In this document: positions 1 to 8,941 of the stretch, piece after piece | Layout of the letters: the number at the start of each line of letters is the position of its first letter | How positions within the stretch are numbered: position 1 is the stretch's first letter | DNA from: an uncultured Bacteroidota bacterium | GTDB taxonomy: Bacteria > Bacteroidota > Rhodothermia > Rhodothermales > Salinibacteraceae | Reading direction: 5' to 3' | Assembly: GCA_913056185.1 (NCBI GenBank) | Contig: CAJXLV010000024.1 | Span: 1 to 55,534 of the forward strand | DNA length: 55,534 nucleotides | Position numbers and translations under genes: made by a program | The notes under the pieces: generated by a model | What the model saw: the letters and a program-made list of their open reading frames with translations, nothing else | Databases searched by the model: none | What the model was told of the DNA's origin: nothing

Positions 1-18
1 CACCAGTCCGACGAAACG

Positions 19-39
19 CCCCTTCGCGCCCTGCTCCGG
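19..39. repeat. 21-bp direct repeat, left copy
   Basis: These 21 bases recur exactly, in the same orientation, at 9746-9766. Both copies are intergenic and C-rich, and both are followed by a loosely similar tract containing cccg and cctctga-like bases. The two copies bracket the six-gene minus-strand module. No transposase or recombinase is visible next to either copy, so this could be a dispersed intergenic repeat rather than an element end. Confidence 0.6.
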
Positions 40-108
40 TCCCGCCTCTGAGTCCGGGCCTGCAGGTCGGCGTGCCGCCCCCTCCCATAGACTCCCAACC
101 AGGGCTTC

Positions 109-1023
109 CTACTCCGCCACGAACGCGTGCAGTTCTTGCCGGAAGCGCTCCGGCCGCTCCAGCATGAGGAGGTGCCCGGCCGTCTCCACCATCCGCACCG
201 TGGCCTCGGGAAGGGCCTCCCGCGCCCGGTCGGCCACGTCGGTCGTCGTCATGTCCGGGTGCAGGTAAGGGTTCGGGATGAGCCGGTCGCCCGCGCCGAA
301 GAGGACGAGGGCCGGCACGTCGATCTCGCCCAGTCGGTCGCGCACGTCGCTCTCCAGCATGCCCGCCACCGACCGTGCGTTTGCTTTCGCGTAGGCCGCA
401 AAGTCGTCGCGCTCGCTGAGGGCATGGCGCTGCTCGATGATCCAGGCGTACCTGTCGTTCCACTCAGCGAAGTTGAGCGTCGTGTTCTGTCGCACCTGCT
501 CGTCGGTGGTGTTGAGGATGCCCTCGGCAGTGGTTGCCTGCTTCAGGGCCGCCGCCTCTTTTGGGGAGAACGGCTCAATGCCGGCGGGCGAGACAAGCGC
601 GAGGCGGCGCACCCGCTCCGGCGCCTCCAGCGCAAGGGTGAGGCCCACCTGCCCGCCCATCGACACGCCGACGTACGTCACTTCATTGATTTCCCGCTCG
701 TCGAGAAGGCCGGTGACCGTGTCCGCAAAAAACGACATGGTGCCCGGCACGTCGGTCTTGCCGGAGAGGCCGTAACCGGGAAGGTCGAGCGCCAGGACGC
801 GGTGCGAGTCGTCGAACGCGTCCAGCGCCTCGCGCCAGAGGGACAGGTTCGAGCCGAGGCCGTGCACGAAGAGGAGCGGGTCCCCCTCGCCCCGGTCCAC
901 GAACGCAACCTCGCGCCCGTCCACCGTGGTGGTCTGCACGTCGTCGGGGTAGTGGGGGAGCGCGTCCTGAGCAGCAACGGACGTAGCGGACATGAGCAGG
1001 AGCAGACTGATGAGGAACGTCAT
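109..1023 (-). CDS. exported alpha/beta-fold hydrolase
   Basis: A 304-residue serine hydrolase of the alpha/beta-fold superfamily, probably an esterase or lipase-like enzyme acting in the periplasm. Residues 1-18 form a signal peptide ending at an AxA-type site (SVAA/Q). The oxyanion-hole HG is at 54-55. The nucleophile elbow GVSMGG places the nucleophile at Ser121, the likely acid is Asp246 (GAGDRLIP) and the likely base is His284 (AGHLLMLERP), so the triad is complete. It is the last gene of a same-strand series, 33 bp downstream of the acyl-CoA ligase, and is probably cotranscribed with it. The context suggests that it releases an acid or alcohol from an external ester, which the neighbouring symporter and ligase could then handle. 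The substrate is not readable from the sequence. Haloalkane dehalogenase or epoxide hydrolase activity cannot be excluded from the fold alone. Confidence 0.8.
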   Translation of the reverse strand: MTFLISLLLLMSATSVAAQDALPHYPDDVQTTTVDGREVAFVDRGEGDPLLFVHGLGSNLSLWREALDAFDDSHRVLALDLPGYGLSGKTDVPGTMSFFADTVTGLLDEREINEVTYVGVSMGGQVGLTLALEAPERVRRLALVSPAGIEPFSPKEAAALKQATTAEGILNTTDEQVRQNTTLNFAEWNDRYAWIIEQRHALSERDDFAAYAKANARSVAGMLESDVRDRLGEIDVPALVLFGAGDRLIPNPYLHPDMTTTDVADRAREALPEATVRMVETAGHLLMLERPERFRQELHAFVAE

Positions 1024-1056
1024 TGCGGGAACAGAGAATGGAAGAAGTCAAGCGAG

Positions 1057-2553
1057 CTATGCAGTTTCGGCGGCGTCGAACCGGGCGCGGAGCGCGGCCT
1101 TGTCCACCTTGCCGCTGTCCCCAAGGGGCAGGTTGTCGAGCAGGCGGACGTGCTTCGGCACCTTGTACCCAGCCAAGTGTTCGCGGCAGTGCGCGGTGAC
1201 GGCCTCGGGCGAGAGTGTGCCGTCCGGCACGACGAAGGCCGCCCCCACCTCGCCCCACTCGTCGTCGGGCACGCCGAGGACGGCCGCCTCGTCCACCTGC
1301 GGATGCTCGTACAGCGCCGACTCGATCTCGGCCGGGTACACGTTCTCCCCGCCGCTGATGAACATGTCGTGCTTGCGCCCCACGACGTAGTAGTATCCTT
1401 CCTCGTCCACCTCCACGAGGTCGCCGGTGTGGAACCAGCCGTTTTCGTCGATCGCCTCGTCGGTCGCCGCCGGATCGTTCCAGTAGCCGGGCGTGACCAC
1501 GGGGCCGCGCAGGAGGAGCTCGCCGGTGGTGTTGGGCGGCACCTCGTCGCCGTCCTCGTCCACCACCGTCGCGTCCACGTAGAAGTTGGGAAAGCCGATG
1601 GAGCCGATCTTGCGGAGGGCGTCGCGCTCCGGCAGCGAGAAGCAGTTGACCCCGACCTCCGTCATGCCAAACCCCTGCCGGATGGGCACGCCCTTGTCCT
1701 GCCACGTGCGGATGAGGGGTTCGGGCATGGCCTCGCCGCCCACGACGGCGTAGCGCACCGAATCGAGCGAGACCTCATCGAACGCCTCGTGGTCGGCCAT
1801 CATCTTGAGCATCGTGGGCACGCCCCAGAGGATCGTCATGTCTTCCTCCTCGCAGGTGCGGAGGACGGCGCCGGGGTCGAACGACGGGAAGAGATAGGTC
1901 GTGGCGCCGTGGTGGAGGAAGGGAGTAAGGAGGACGTTCCAGCCGCCGGTGTGGTAGAAGGGCGCGGCGTTGAAGGACCGGTCCTCCGCCGTGAGATTGA
2001 GCCGCAGTTCGGTGTTCACCGAGTTCCAGAACAGCATTTTGTGGGAGATGATCGCCCCCTTCGGCCGCCCCGTGGTGCCGGAGGTGTAGAGGATCATCAG
2101 CGGATCGTCTAAATCCGGGCCGTCGTCGCCGGTCTCTCCCGACGCCGACTCGATCAGGTCCTCCACCGCTCCCAGCGGCACCACCGGTTCCCCCCCGTCC
2201 AGGTCCTGGGCCGTGTCCCGGTAACCTTCCGACGCGAAGGTAACATGCGGGTCGCTATCGTCCACGAGGTACTGCAGTTCGGGCGGGGCGAGGCGGAAGT
2301 TGAGGGGCACCAGTACGTAGCCCGCCGTCTGAGCGGCGCAGAAGAGGAGGACGTGCTCCGTCGTGTTCTCGGCCAGCACCGCGATGCGGTCGCCCTTCGA
2401 CAGGGCGAACCGCTCCGCCAGTCCCTTTGCCAGTCGCGCGCCGGCCCGGTGGAGCTCGGCGTAGGTGTACGTCTCGCCCGTGGGCGCCCACACGAGCGCT
2501 GGGGCGTCGGGGGTGTAGAGGGCATTTCGACTGAGCCAGTCCGTTCGGGGCAT
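1057..2553 (-). CDS. AMP-forming acyl-CoA synthetase (ANL superfamily)
   Basis: A 498-residue class I adenylate-forming enzyme that activates a carboxylic acid to acyl-AMP and then acyl-CoA. All core motifs are visible: the phosphate-binding loop YTSGTTGRPKG (156-166), GFGMTE (294-299), HTGD (375-378), the hinge region GRKHDMFISGGEN (392-404), and the C-terminal GDSGKVDK with catalytic Lys482. The start at MPRTDW is preferred over an in-frame upstream start 44 codons earlier, because the upstream stretch is basic and unlike the family. The 368 bp upstream may hold its own promoter. The architecture fits medium- or long-chain acyl-CoA ligases (FadD-like) and also OleC-type ligases. Its neighbours (hydrolase, symporter, FabH-like and FabG-like enzymes) point to acid activation within one pathway. 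Substrate chain length is unknown. Confidence 0.85.
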   Translation of the reverse strand: MPRTDWLSRNALYTPDAPALVWAPTGETYTYAELHRAGARLAKGLAERFALSKGDRIAVLAENTTEHVLLFCAAQTAGYVLVPLNFRLAPPELQYLVDDSDPHVTFASEGYRDTAQDLDGGEPVVPLGAVEDLIESASGETGDDGPDLDDPLMILYTSGTTGRPKGAIISHKMLFWNSVNTELRLNLTAEDRSFNAAPFYHTGGWNVLLTPFLHHGATTYLFPSFDPGAVLRTCEEEDMTILWGVPTMLKMMADHEAFDEVSLDSVRYAVVGGEAMPEPLIRTWQDKGVPIRQGFGMTEVGVNCFSLPERDALRKIGSIGFPNFYVDATVVDEDGDEVPPNTTGELLLRGPVVTPGYWNDPAATDEAIDENGWFHTGDLVEVDEEGYYYVVGRKHDMFISGGENVYPAEIESALYEHPQVDEAAVLGVPDDEWGEVGAAFVVPDGTLSPEAVTAHCREHLAGYKVPKHVRLLDNLPLGDSGKVDKAALRARFDAAETA

Positions 2554-2921
2554 AGAGTACAGGAAATCGTTTTTCAGTGATCGGCCCACCTTCGACGTCT
2601 TCTTTCGCTGTGCGCTTATCTCGTAGAGACCATTCCGTCCTAGGTGCAGTCCATTCGTGCTGATATACCTTTTGCCTCGACACAAAAGGGGCTAAAAATC
2701 AAGGCCCAGAGGATGACCCACAAGGGGCTCCTGTGAAGAAATCGACTGAGGTCTTCGTCCCTACACTGAAGTTCGGCAACCTCTCGCTTCGCGGTCGGAC
2801 AGGTCAAATTTCGCTCGTTCCGGGCCTCCGGACCTCCGAGGCGCCGATTGCTTCAAAGCCATGGTGGCCTCCTTTTCGGACCTTCTCTCCGAGATCGCTT
2901 GCCTGAGATCCGTTCTCCGAC
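2554..2921. other. intergenic gap with possible promoter for the acyl-CoA ligase
   Basis: This 368-bp gap separates the symporter stop from the ligase start. Read on the minus strand, positions 2667-2662 give tatatc, about 110 bp upstream of the ligase start. T-rich stretches lie further upstream, so this is a weak promoter candidate. An imperfect inverted repeat, GCCTC (2824-2828) with GAGGC (2838-2842), lies just past the symporter stop and could contribute to termination, but it has no T-run. No credible gene is seen. Confidence 0.3.
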
Positions 2922-4436
2922 TTATTCAGAGGACGCAGTTGCCGCCCCCTCCGCCTCCACACTCAGATCCGCTGTCCACCGCCCTTGCGCCGTCATCACC
3001 GCGAGCGCCACGAGCACACTGGCGCCCAGGGCGAAGGTGGCCGGCACCGCCGGGTTGTTGTGGTACATCGTGATCTCCCCGTAGTACGTGCCAAAGTGCA
3101 CGACGAGGGCCGTGGTGGCCGCGGCAAAGACTGCCTCCTTCGTGATGCGCTCCGAGAAGATGCCGAACAGAATCGGCACGAAGGTGGCCGAGAAGAGCGC
3201 GTAGACCCCGTTTTGCCCCAGGATGGCGACCGAGAGGTTGGGGTTTACGATCTGCCCCCACGAGATGAGCGCCACCACGGGCACGAGGACCGCGAGGAAG
3301 ACCCGGCTGTAGCGCACGGCCCGCACCTCGATCTCCTCCCCCGACAGCGCATCCAGGTGCTCGGCCAGCGGCTGGTAGATGTCGTTCGTAAAAATGGTAG
3401 AGAGCGCCACCATCAGCCCCTCCATCGTGGAGAAGCCCGCCGCCACGAGCCCGATGAGGATCACCGACCGCAGCCACGGCCCGAAGACCTCGACGATGTA
3501 CGTGGGCACCACCGAGTCCGGCTCGATGCCTGCACCCGGCATCAGGATGCGGGCGTAGAGGCCCACGAGCATCACCGCGAAGAACACCACCAGTACGGCG
3601 ATGCCGGTGGTGAGGTAGCGGTTGACGTCCTGCTTGCTCTTCAGGTAGAGCGCCTTCGACATCACGTGCGGCTGGTTCACGATGGCGAAGCCGATGCACA
3701 GGTTGCACACCACCACCTCGAACCAGTCGCGGAAGAGCAGGCTCTCCGGATTGGTGGGCTGCGCCAGCACCGGGTCGATGCTCGCCAGCCGGTCCACGAA
3801 GCCGCCGAGGCCCTCGGCAAAGTACGTGACGCCCGACCCCAGCATGATGAACGCCACCACCAGCATGAGCACGGCCTGGGCGCTGTTGGTGAGGGTGTGG
3901 GCGCTGGCCCCGCCGATGGCGATGTAGAGAAGGGGAATGCCCAGCGCCATCGCCATCGCCACCCCCATCGGCACGGCGAGCACGTTCGACAGCACGCGCG
4001 TGAGACCGACGGTGATGAGCACGAGGAACGCAATTTGAAGCAGGCTCGACACCGCGAAAAAGACCGTCAGCCGGTAGTCCCCGAAGCGATCCCCGATCCA
4101 CTGCGGCACCGTGAGGGCCTCCACCTCGTCCCCCACCCGCCGGAAGGCCTTCGAAAAGACGACGAGGCCCAGAAACAGCCCCAGCGGCATCGCCACCACG
4201 TAGCCCAGCACGCCGCTCAGGCCGTAGAGGTAGATCAGCCCGGGATTGATGATAAAGGTGGCCGCACTCGTGAGATTGGCCGCCAGCGACAGGCCCACGA
4301 GCACCGGGCTCACCTCCCGGCTCCCCACGCTGAAGGAGTCAAACCCCGTCACCTTCTGGATGCCCACGGTGGCCGCCCCCCCGATGGCCCCCAGGTACAC
4401 CACAAAAAAGCCCCACGCAATCGCCGTCTCACCCAT
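2922..4436 (-). CDS. sodium:solute symporter (SSS family)
   Basis: A 504-residue polytopic inner-membrane protein with about 13 hydrophobic segments, typical in length for the Na+/solute symporter family (PutP/PanF/ActP relatives). The start at MGETAIAWG is chosen because a membrane segment begins directly after it; an in-frame upstream start would add 29 polar residues unlike the family. Small-residue-rich helix motifs (SLAANLTSAATF near residue 53) resemble the Na+-site helix of this fold. Family members import acetate, pantothenate, proline, sugars or other small solutes with sodium, which suits a halophile. Flanking genes encode a FabH-like synthase and an acyl-CoA ligase, so a carboxylic acid is a reasonable guess for the substrate. 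That guess is inference from context only. Confidence 0.85.
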   Translation of the reverse strand: MGETAIAWGFFVVYLGAIGGAATVGIQKVTGFDSFSVGSREVSPVLVGLSLAANLTSAATFIINPGLIYLYGLSGVLGYVVAMPLGLFLGLVVFSKAFRRVGDEVEALTVPQWIGDRFGDYRLTVFFAVSSLLQIAFLVLITVGLTRVLSNVLAVPMGVAMAMALGIPLLYIAIGGASAHTLTNSAQAVLMLVVAFIMLGSGVTYFAEGLGGFVDRLASIDPVLAQPTNPESLLFRDWFEVVVCNLCIGFAIVNQPHVMSKALYLKSKQDVNRYLTTGIAVLVVFFAVMLVGLYARILMPGAGIEPDSVVPTYIVEVFGPWLRSVILIGLVAAGFSTMEGLMVALSTIFTNDIYQPLAEHLDALSGEEIEVRAVRYSRVFLAVLVPVVALISWGQIVNPNLSVAILGQNGVYALFSATFVPILFGIFSERITKEAVFAAATTALVVHFGTYYGEITMYHNNPAVPATFALGASVLVALAVMTAQGRWTADLSVEAEGAATASSE

Positions 4437-4541
4437 GATTGCTCCGCAGTTTGTACGTGTGTACGTGTGGAGGTGTGGACGCAATGCGGAGGTCGCGAAG
4501 CCTCCAGACGTCCATTCGTCCATCCTTCCATACCGATGCCG

Positions 4542-5543
4542 CTAAGCATCGCCGCCCCACCGAAACGCCATCCCCGCCAGCGCCGCCCCGCCGCCCGACG
4601 CAATCATCACCACGAGATCGCCCGGCGAGAGCAGATCTTTGTCCGCCGCGTCGGCCATCGCCATCGCCACACAAGCATTCCCCGTGTAGCCGAACCGGTC
4701 CATCACGTTGTGCGCCCGGTCGTGCGGCAGGCCCAGCCGGTCCAATGTCTCGCGGATGCTGAGGATGTTGATCTGTGTGAAGAAGTAGCGGTCCACGTCC
4801 TCGGGCGTCACGTTCAGCCGATCGGTGAGCGTGCGCACCAGGTCCGTCCAGTGGTCCGGGTTGAAGCCCTCGGGGAAGTCCTTGCGGAATTCGAGCCGCT
4901 GCGTCTCGCCGTTCTCGGCGGCAATCGGGCAGGCCGTGCCGCCCTCGTAGACGCCCATGTAGTCGTGGTACTCCCCCTTCGAGACGAGCGTGGACGTGAG
5001 GATGCCGTCCTCGCCCGTCGTGGGCGTGAGCACGGCGGCGCCCGCCCCGTCGGCAAAGAGGGAGGCGATGTTTTTCTGGTCGTAGTCAATGAAGCGGCTC
5101 ATGAGGTACGCCCCAATCACCAGGACGTGCTCGTACTGGTCGTCGGCTTCCAGGAACTTGCGCCCCGTGTCGAGGGCCGTCACGAAGCCCGCGCAGGCGG
5201 TGTTGATGTCGAACGTGGCCGCGGTGCGAGCGTCGAGCTTGTCCTGCACGACGGCGGCGGTGGAGGGGGAAATCTGGTCGGGCGTGTCGGTGGAGACGAG
5301 GAGCAGGTCCACGTCGGCGGGCTCAATTCCCGCATCCGCCATCGCGTCCCGCGCCGCCTCCGCGGCCAAATCCGAGGTCGCCTGATCCTCCGCCGCGTAC
5401 CGCCGCTCCTTGATGTTGCGGTTCTCCCGCAGAAAGGCGTCCACGTCCTCCCCGTAGAGCTCATTGAAGTACTCATTGGACACGATCCGCTCCGGCGCAT
5501 ACAGCCCGGTCCCCGCTATGGTGGTACGTCTTGCTGAATCCAT
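4542..5543 (-). CDS. FabH-like 3-oxoacyl-ACP synthase III family protein with altered active site
   Basis: A 333-residue thiolase-fold protein of the KAS III (FabH) family. The nucleophile is visible as Cys117 in DINTACAGF, and the FADGAGAAVL loop is present. The usual catalytic His, found in the PHQAN-type motif, aligns with Thr256 in FFTQIN. The usual Asn of the GNTSA motif aligns with Tyr286 in FGYTGNA. If that alignment holds, two of the three canonical Cys-His-Asn residues are missing, and decarboxylative condensation in the FabH manner would be doubtful. Acyl transfer, thioester hydrolysis or another Claisen-type reaction is possible. It lies 64 bp downstream of the FabG-like gene on the same strand and 105 bp upstream of the symporter. 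The start at MDSARR fits the family N-terminus; an upstream in-frame start would add 11 residues. Confidence 0.8.
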   Translation of the reverse strand: MDSARRTTIAGTGLYAPERIVSNEYFNELYGEDVDAFLRENRNIKERRYAAEDQATSDLAAEAARDAMADAGIEPADVDLLLVSTDTPDQISPSTAAVVQDKLDARTAATFDINTACAGFVTALDTGRKFLEADDQYEHVLVIGAYLMSRFIDYDQKNIASLFADGAGAAVLTPTTGEDGILTSTLVSKGEYHDYMGVYEGGTACPIAAENGETQRLEFRKDFPEGFNPDHWTDLVRTLTDRLNVTPEDVDRYFFTQINILSIRETLDRLGLPHDRAHNVMDRFGYTGNACVAMAMADAADKDLLSPGDLVVMIASGGGAALAGMAFRWGGDA

Positions 5544-5607
5544 CTTGGACGTCCGCTGATGATTTTTCCGTCGCAACCTTCAAGCTTCCCCCTTCAACCT
5601 TCCACCC

Positions 5608-6360
5608 TCACAGAACAAGTCCCCCGTCCACGGCAATCACGGCCCCGGTAATAAACGCCGCCTCGTCGCTCGCCAGGAAGCAGTAGGCATTCGCAATGTC
5701 TTCGGGATCCCCCAATCGCCCCAGCGGCGTCCGGTCGGTCAGCCCATCGATCACCTTCTCGGGCACCGACTCCATCATGTCCGTGTCGATGAACCCGGGC
5801 GCCACCGCATTCACCGTCACCCCGTCCCGCCCAAACTCGCGGGCCCACGTCTTCGTCATCCCGATGACGCCCGACTTCGTGGCCACGTAGTTGGTCTGCC
5901 CGAAGTTGCCGTAGCGCCCCACGATGGACGCGGCATTCAGAACCCGCCCCGCGTCGCTCTCCACGAGATGCGGTCGGGCCGCCTTCGTGCAGTTGAACAC
6001 GCCCTTGAGGTTCACGTCCACCACCTGGTCGAACGCCTCCTCGCTCATCTTCTTGAGGGTGGCGTCGCGCGTGATGCCGGCGTTGTTCACCAGCACGTCG
6101 ATCCCGCCGAACTGCTCCACGGTCGTCTCGGCCAGGGCCTGCGCCTGCCCCAGGTCCGTCACGTCCGTCTTGGTGAAGGCGGCCGTTCCGCCCGCGCCCT
6201 CGATGGACGACACGGCCTCGTGCCCCGCCTCTGTCTCCACGTCGGCCAGCATCACGGCGGCACCCTCCGCCGCAAAGCGGTGCGCCGTGGCCCGCCCAAT
6301 GCCCTGCGCGCCCCCCGTAATGATCGCCGTTCGTCCAGCCAGTCGATTGTCGGTGCTCAT
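5608..6360 (-). CDS. SDR oxidoreductase, FabG-like
   Basis: A 250-residue classical short-chain dehydrogenase/reductase. The cofactor loop TGGAQGIG is at 15-22, NNAG at 92-95, and the catalytic Ser145, Tyr158 and Lys162 are all present. The C-terminal ITGAVIAVDGG is typical of 3-oxoacyl-ACP reductases (FabG). Residue Asp40 at the end of beta-2 could favour NAD(H), although FabG homologues differ here. An in-frame upstream start would add 23 residues; the start MSTDNRLAGR matches the family. It follows the TonB receptor and precedes the FabH-like gene on the same strand. A role in reducing a 3-oxoacyl intermediate made by the neighbouring synthase, or in oxidising a 3-hydroxyacyl compound, is inferred. 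Fatty-acid FabG itself cannot be excluded, but no acpP, fabD or fabF is nearby. Confidence 0.82.
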   Translation of the reverse strand: MSTDNRLAGRTAIITGGAQGIGRATAHRFAAEGAAVMLADVETEAGHEAVSSIEGAGGTAAFTKTDVTDLGQAQALAETTVEQFGGIDVLVNNAGITRDATLKKMSEEAFDQVVDVNLKGVFNCTKAARPHLVESDAGRVLNAASIVGRYGNFGQTNYVATKSGVIGMTKTWAREFGRDGVTVNAVAPGFIDTDMMESVPEKVIDGLTDRTPLGRLGDPEDIANAYCFLASDEAAFITGAVIAVDGGLVL

Positions 6361-6442
6361 GAGTCTCGGGTGTTGGTGTGATGTCGGTTTGCACAGCTCC
6401 CCCGCCCCGGTCCAGGGCGATGGTGTCACCCCGCCGTGTCGG

Positions 6443-8941
6443 TTAAAAGTCGAGCCCGCGGAAGTTGTACGTCGCCGATACCCAGAACAGCCGCCCAGTC
6501 TCCGGCGCGCCCAGCACGTCGGGCGTGTTGGTATCGAACAGGTTGGTGACGCTCGCCTTCAGGTCGACGCCGGTGTTGGGCACCGTGTACCCCGCCGTCA
6601 GGTTGGCCGTGAAGCGACTCGGAATTTCGCCGTCGCTGTAAAACGTCTGGCTGTCCCAGTACCCGGACCGGAACGTGTACGCCGATTTCCAGCGTCCGCT
6701 GGCGCTCACGAAGTAGTTGTCAAAGCCGACGTCGCGCACCGTCACCGAGCCTTTCACCTTCGTCGTCGGCACGTTGAGCAACAGCGGATCGTCAGCGTCT
6801 CCCTGGTCGAAATCACTGAGCTCGATGAGGGACAGGTTGCCGGAAAGCTCCAGCCTCTCGCTCGCGGCGTACCGAATCCCGAAGTCGAGCCCGCGCACCG
6901 TGGCACTTCCGAAGTTGAAGTACGTCCAGAGGAACCCATTCGGCTGATCGGCCTCAGGAGGCGTCAGTTGGCCGTTCTCGAACCCAAAAGTTGGGCCATT
7001 GGGATTGGCCGGATTCGCCACTTGGGTGAGCGGACTGATAAAGTCGGTGTACCAGGAGTTATAGCCCGTCACGTTTACGAACAGCTGTTGTCCGAAGACG
7101 CCTTTGTATCCCACCTCCACGGAGTTGACCTCCTCGGGCTGGAGCGGATCGATCTCACGGTCCACGCTGGCGTTTGTCGTCGGTCCCTCGCGGATCGTAA
7201 ATCCGTCGCTGTTGCCCCGAAAGACCGGCCCCAGCCCAGGTGCGCTGATAAAGAGGCTGTTGTTTAGAATCGTCGGACTCTTGAACGCCCGGTTGTAGCC
7301 GACGCGCACGTTGTGACTGGGCGCCACCGTGTACACCATGGCCGCCTTCGGACTAAACTGAGCGTCGTACTCGCTGTGCTCGTCCACTCGGACGGCCGCA
7401 TTAATGCGGAGCACGTCCGTCGGGCGGTAATCGAGTTGCAGATATCCGCCGTATTCCGTCTGGTCGATGTCTTGCCCGGCAGCATCCGCCAGGAACGTCC
7501 CTTCCGAATCGGGAAGGTAGCGCCGATACTGCCCCCCAGTCACAAACTCAAGGGTGCCTCCTCCGACCCCAAAGCTGTTGTTGTACTGAATCTCCGAGTC
7601 CCACAGCTCGCCCTTGTCTACGAACCGGTTGTTTTCCCGGAGTGTCGGCAGTTGACTCAGCACCTGCTGGCGTGCGGCACTGGGCGATGCCCCGTCTTGA
7701 ATTGCCGTGGCATACACGGATTCTGCCCCGGACGCCACACCGTTAATCTGGTAGGTGTTGCCCGCATCGTTGGACGTGTGTGTGGCCTGCGCAAACCAGT
7801 GGTCTCCGGTCACCCGGAGGCTCTGGTACTGCACCTGCCAGTCGAGAATGCGATTGCGGCCGTTGTTCGTGACGCCGAAATTGTCGTTTTCGGAAAAGCC
7901 GTAGGTGGCCTCCGCCTGCCAGCCATCGGCGAAGCGGTAGTAGAGACTGCCCTCCGTTCGGACGGACGAAATGTCGTAGTCTTCAACGAGAGCAGGCTCA
8001 TTAAACACATTTCCTGCCCCGAAAAAGTGCGTCGAATCCGAGGCTTCCGCATTGGGGCTGCCCGTCGGCGGCTTGTAGTCGTTGGCCGTCATGTACTGCC
8101 CCGTCACCTTCCAGCCGAAGTTCTCGTTGACCGTCCCGGCCACGCGCCCGTTGAAGTCAAGCAGATCCTCCTGCCCGCCCCGCACGTTGAGCGCCACGCC
8201 CGACTCGTCCCACGGACTCTTGGTAATCACGTTGACCACACCGGTGTGCGCGTTGGGGCCGTAGAGGGCCGACGCCGGCCCCACCACCACCTCCACCTGC
8301 TCCACATCGAGCTCGGAGGTGGGCAGGAAGTTGCCCTGCGGCAGGCCCGTGCCCGGCAGCTGCGCCACGCGCCCGTCCTTCATCTGCAGCAGGCGCGTGT
8401 TGAAGTTGTTGTTGAAGCCCCGCGTAGAAATTGACTGGCCGTTGATCCCAACCCGCGCAAAGTCTACCCCCTTCAGGGTAGACATCGCGGAGAGAAACGT
8501 ACCCCCGCCGGACGTTTCGATGTCTTCAGCACTAAGAGCCTCTACTTGAACCGGTGCCTCCAATACCTTTTCCTGACGCTTCGAGCCGGTAACTACCAAC
8601 TCGTCCGCCACGACCGGGCTCGGCTCCAGGGTCACGGTTAGGGTCGTGGCGTCGCCCGGCCGGAGGGTGACCGCCCGCGTCTGTGGCTGGTAGCCGACGA
8701 ACGACACCCGCACGTCGTACCGGCCGCTCCCCAGGCCCGTGATCCGAAACCGGCCGTTGGCGTCCGTGCTCGTTCCGACGTCTGTGCCCACCACGGCCAC
8801 GTTTGCCCCAGGCAGCGGCCCCTGGGTGTCGGCGGCGCGAACTGTCCCTGTTAGCTCCGCCTGCTCCTGTGCCTGGGCCGGCGCAACCAGCAGAAGGGGC
8901 ACGAGCATAGTGATCCAGAAAGAGGGAAGGAAGCGTGTCAT
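6443..8941 (-). CDS. TonB-dependent outer-membrane receptor
   Basis: An 832-residue outer-membrane transporter energised by TonB. The signal peptide covers about residues 1-25 (ends AQAQEQ). A carboxypeptidase-regulatory-like beta-sandwich follows (about 27-110, with DANGRFRITGL and RVSFVGYQPQ), then a plug domain (about 120-240, with RGFNNNFN and GPNAHTGVVNVITKSP), then a 22-strand-type barrel to the C-terminal aromatic residue (FRGLDF). The N-terminal extra domain is characteristic of Bacteroidota receptors. There is no SusD partner and the protein is shorter than typical SusC proteins, so a glycan system is unlikely. It is the first gene of the same-strand series ending with the exported hydrolase, which suggests that it brings a substrate or product of that pathway across the outer membrane. 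The start at MTRFLPSF gives a clean signal peptide. Confidence 0.88.
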   Translation of the reverse strand: MTRFLPSFWITMLVPLLLVAPAQAQEQAELTGTVRAADTQGPLPGANVAVVGTDVGTSTDANGRFRITGLGSGRYDVRVSFVGYQPQTRAVTLRPGDATTLTVTLEPSPVVADELVVTGSKRQEKVLEAPVQVEALSAEDIETSGGGTFLSAMSTLKGVDFARVGINGQSISTRGFNNNFNTRLLQMKDGRVAQLPGTGLPQGNFLPTSELDVEQVEVVVGPASALYGPNAHTGVVNVITKSPWDESGVALNVRGGQEDLLDFNGRVAGTVNENFGWKVTGQYMTANDYKPPTGSPNAEASDSTHFFGAGNVFNEPALVEDYDISSVRTEGSLYYRFADGWQAEATYGFSENDNFGVTNNGRNRILDWQVQYQSLRVTGDHWFAQATHTSNDAGNTYQINGVASGAESVYATAIQDGASPSAARQQVLSQLPTLRENNRFVDKGELWDSEIQYNNSFGVGGGTLEFVTGGQYRRYLPDSEGTFLADAAGQDIDQTEYGGYLQLDYRPTDVLRINAAVRVDEHSEYDAQFSPKAAMVYTVAPSHNVRVGYNRAFKSPTILNNSLFISAPGLGPVFRGNSDGFTIREGPTTNASVDREIDPLQPEEVNSVEVGYKGVFGQQLFVNVTGYNSWYTDFISPLTQVANPANPNGPTFGFENGQLTPPEADQPNGFLWTYFNFGSATVRGLDFGIRYAASERLELSGNLSLIELSDFDQGDADDPLLLNVPTTKVKGSVTVRDVGFDNYFVSASGRWKSAYTFRSGYWDSQTFYSDGEIPSRFTANLTAGYTVPNTGVDLKASVTNLFDTNTPDVLGAPETGRLFWVSATYNFRGLDF

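Noticed and set aside
127..2112. Long plus-strand open frame (661 codons) opposite the hydrolase and ligase genes
   Set aside because: It is a shadow of the minus-strand genes in high-GC DNA. The product is rich in His, Arg and Gly without any family motif, while the minus strand has complete catalytic motifs.
2985..5537. 850-codon plus-strand frame opposite the symporter and FabH-like genes
   Set aside because: Same effect of high GC. It spans two real genes and the gap between them and encodes low-complexity basic sequence.
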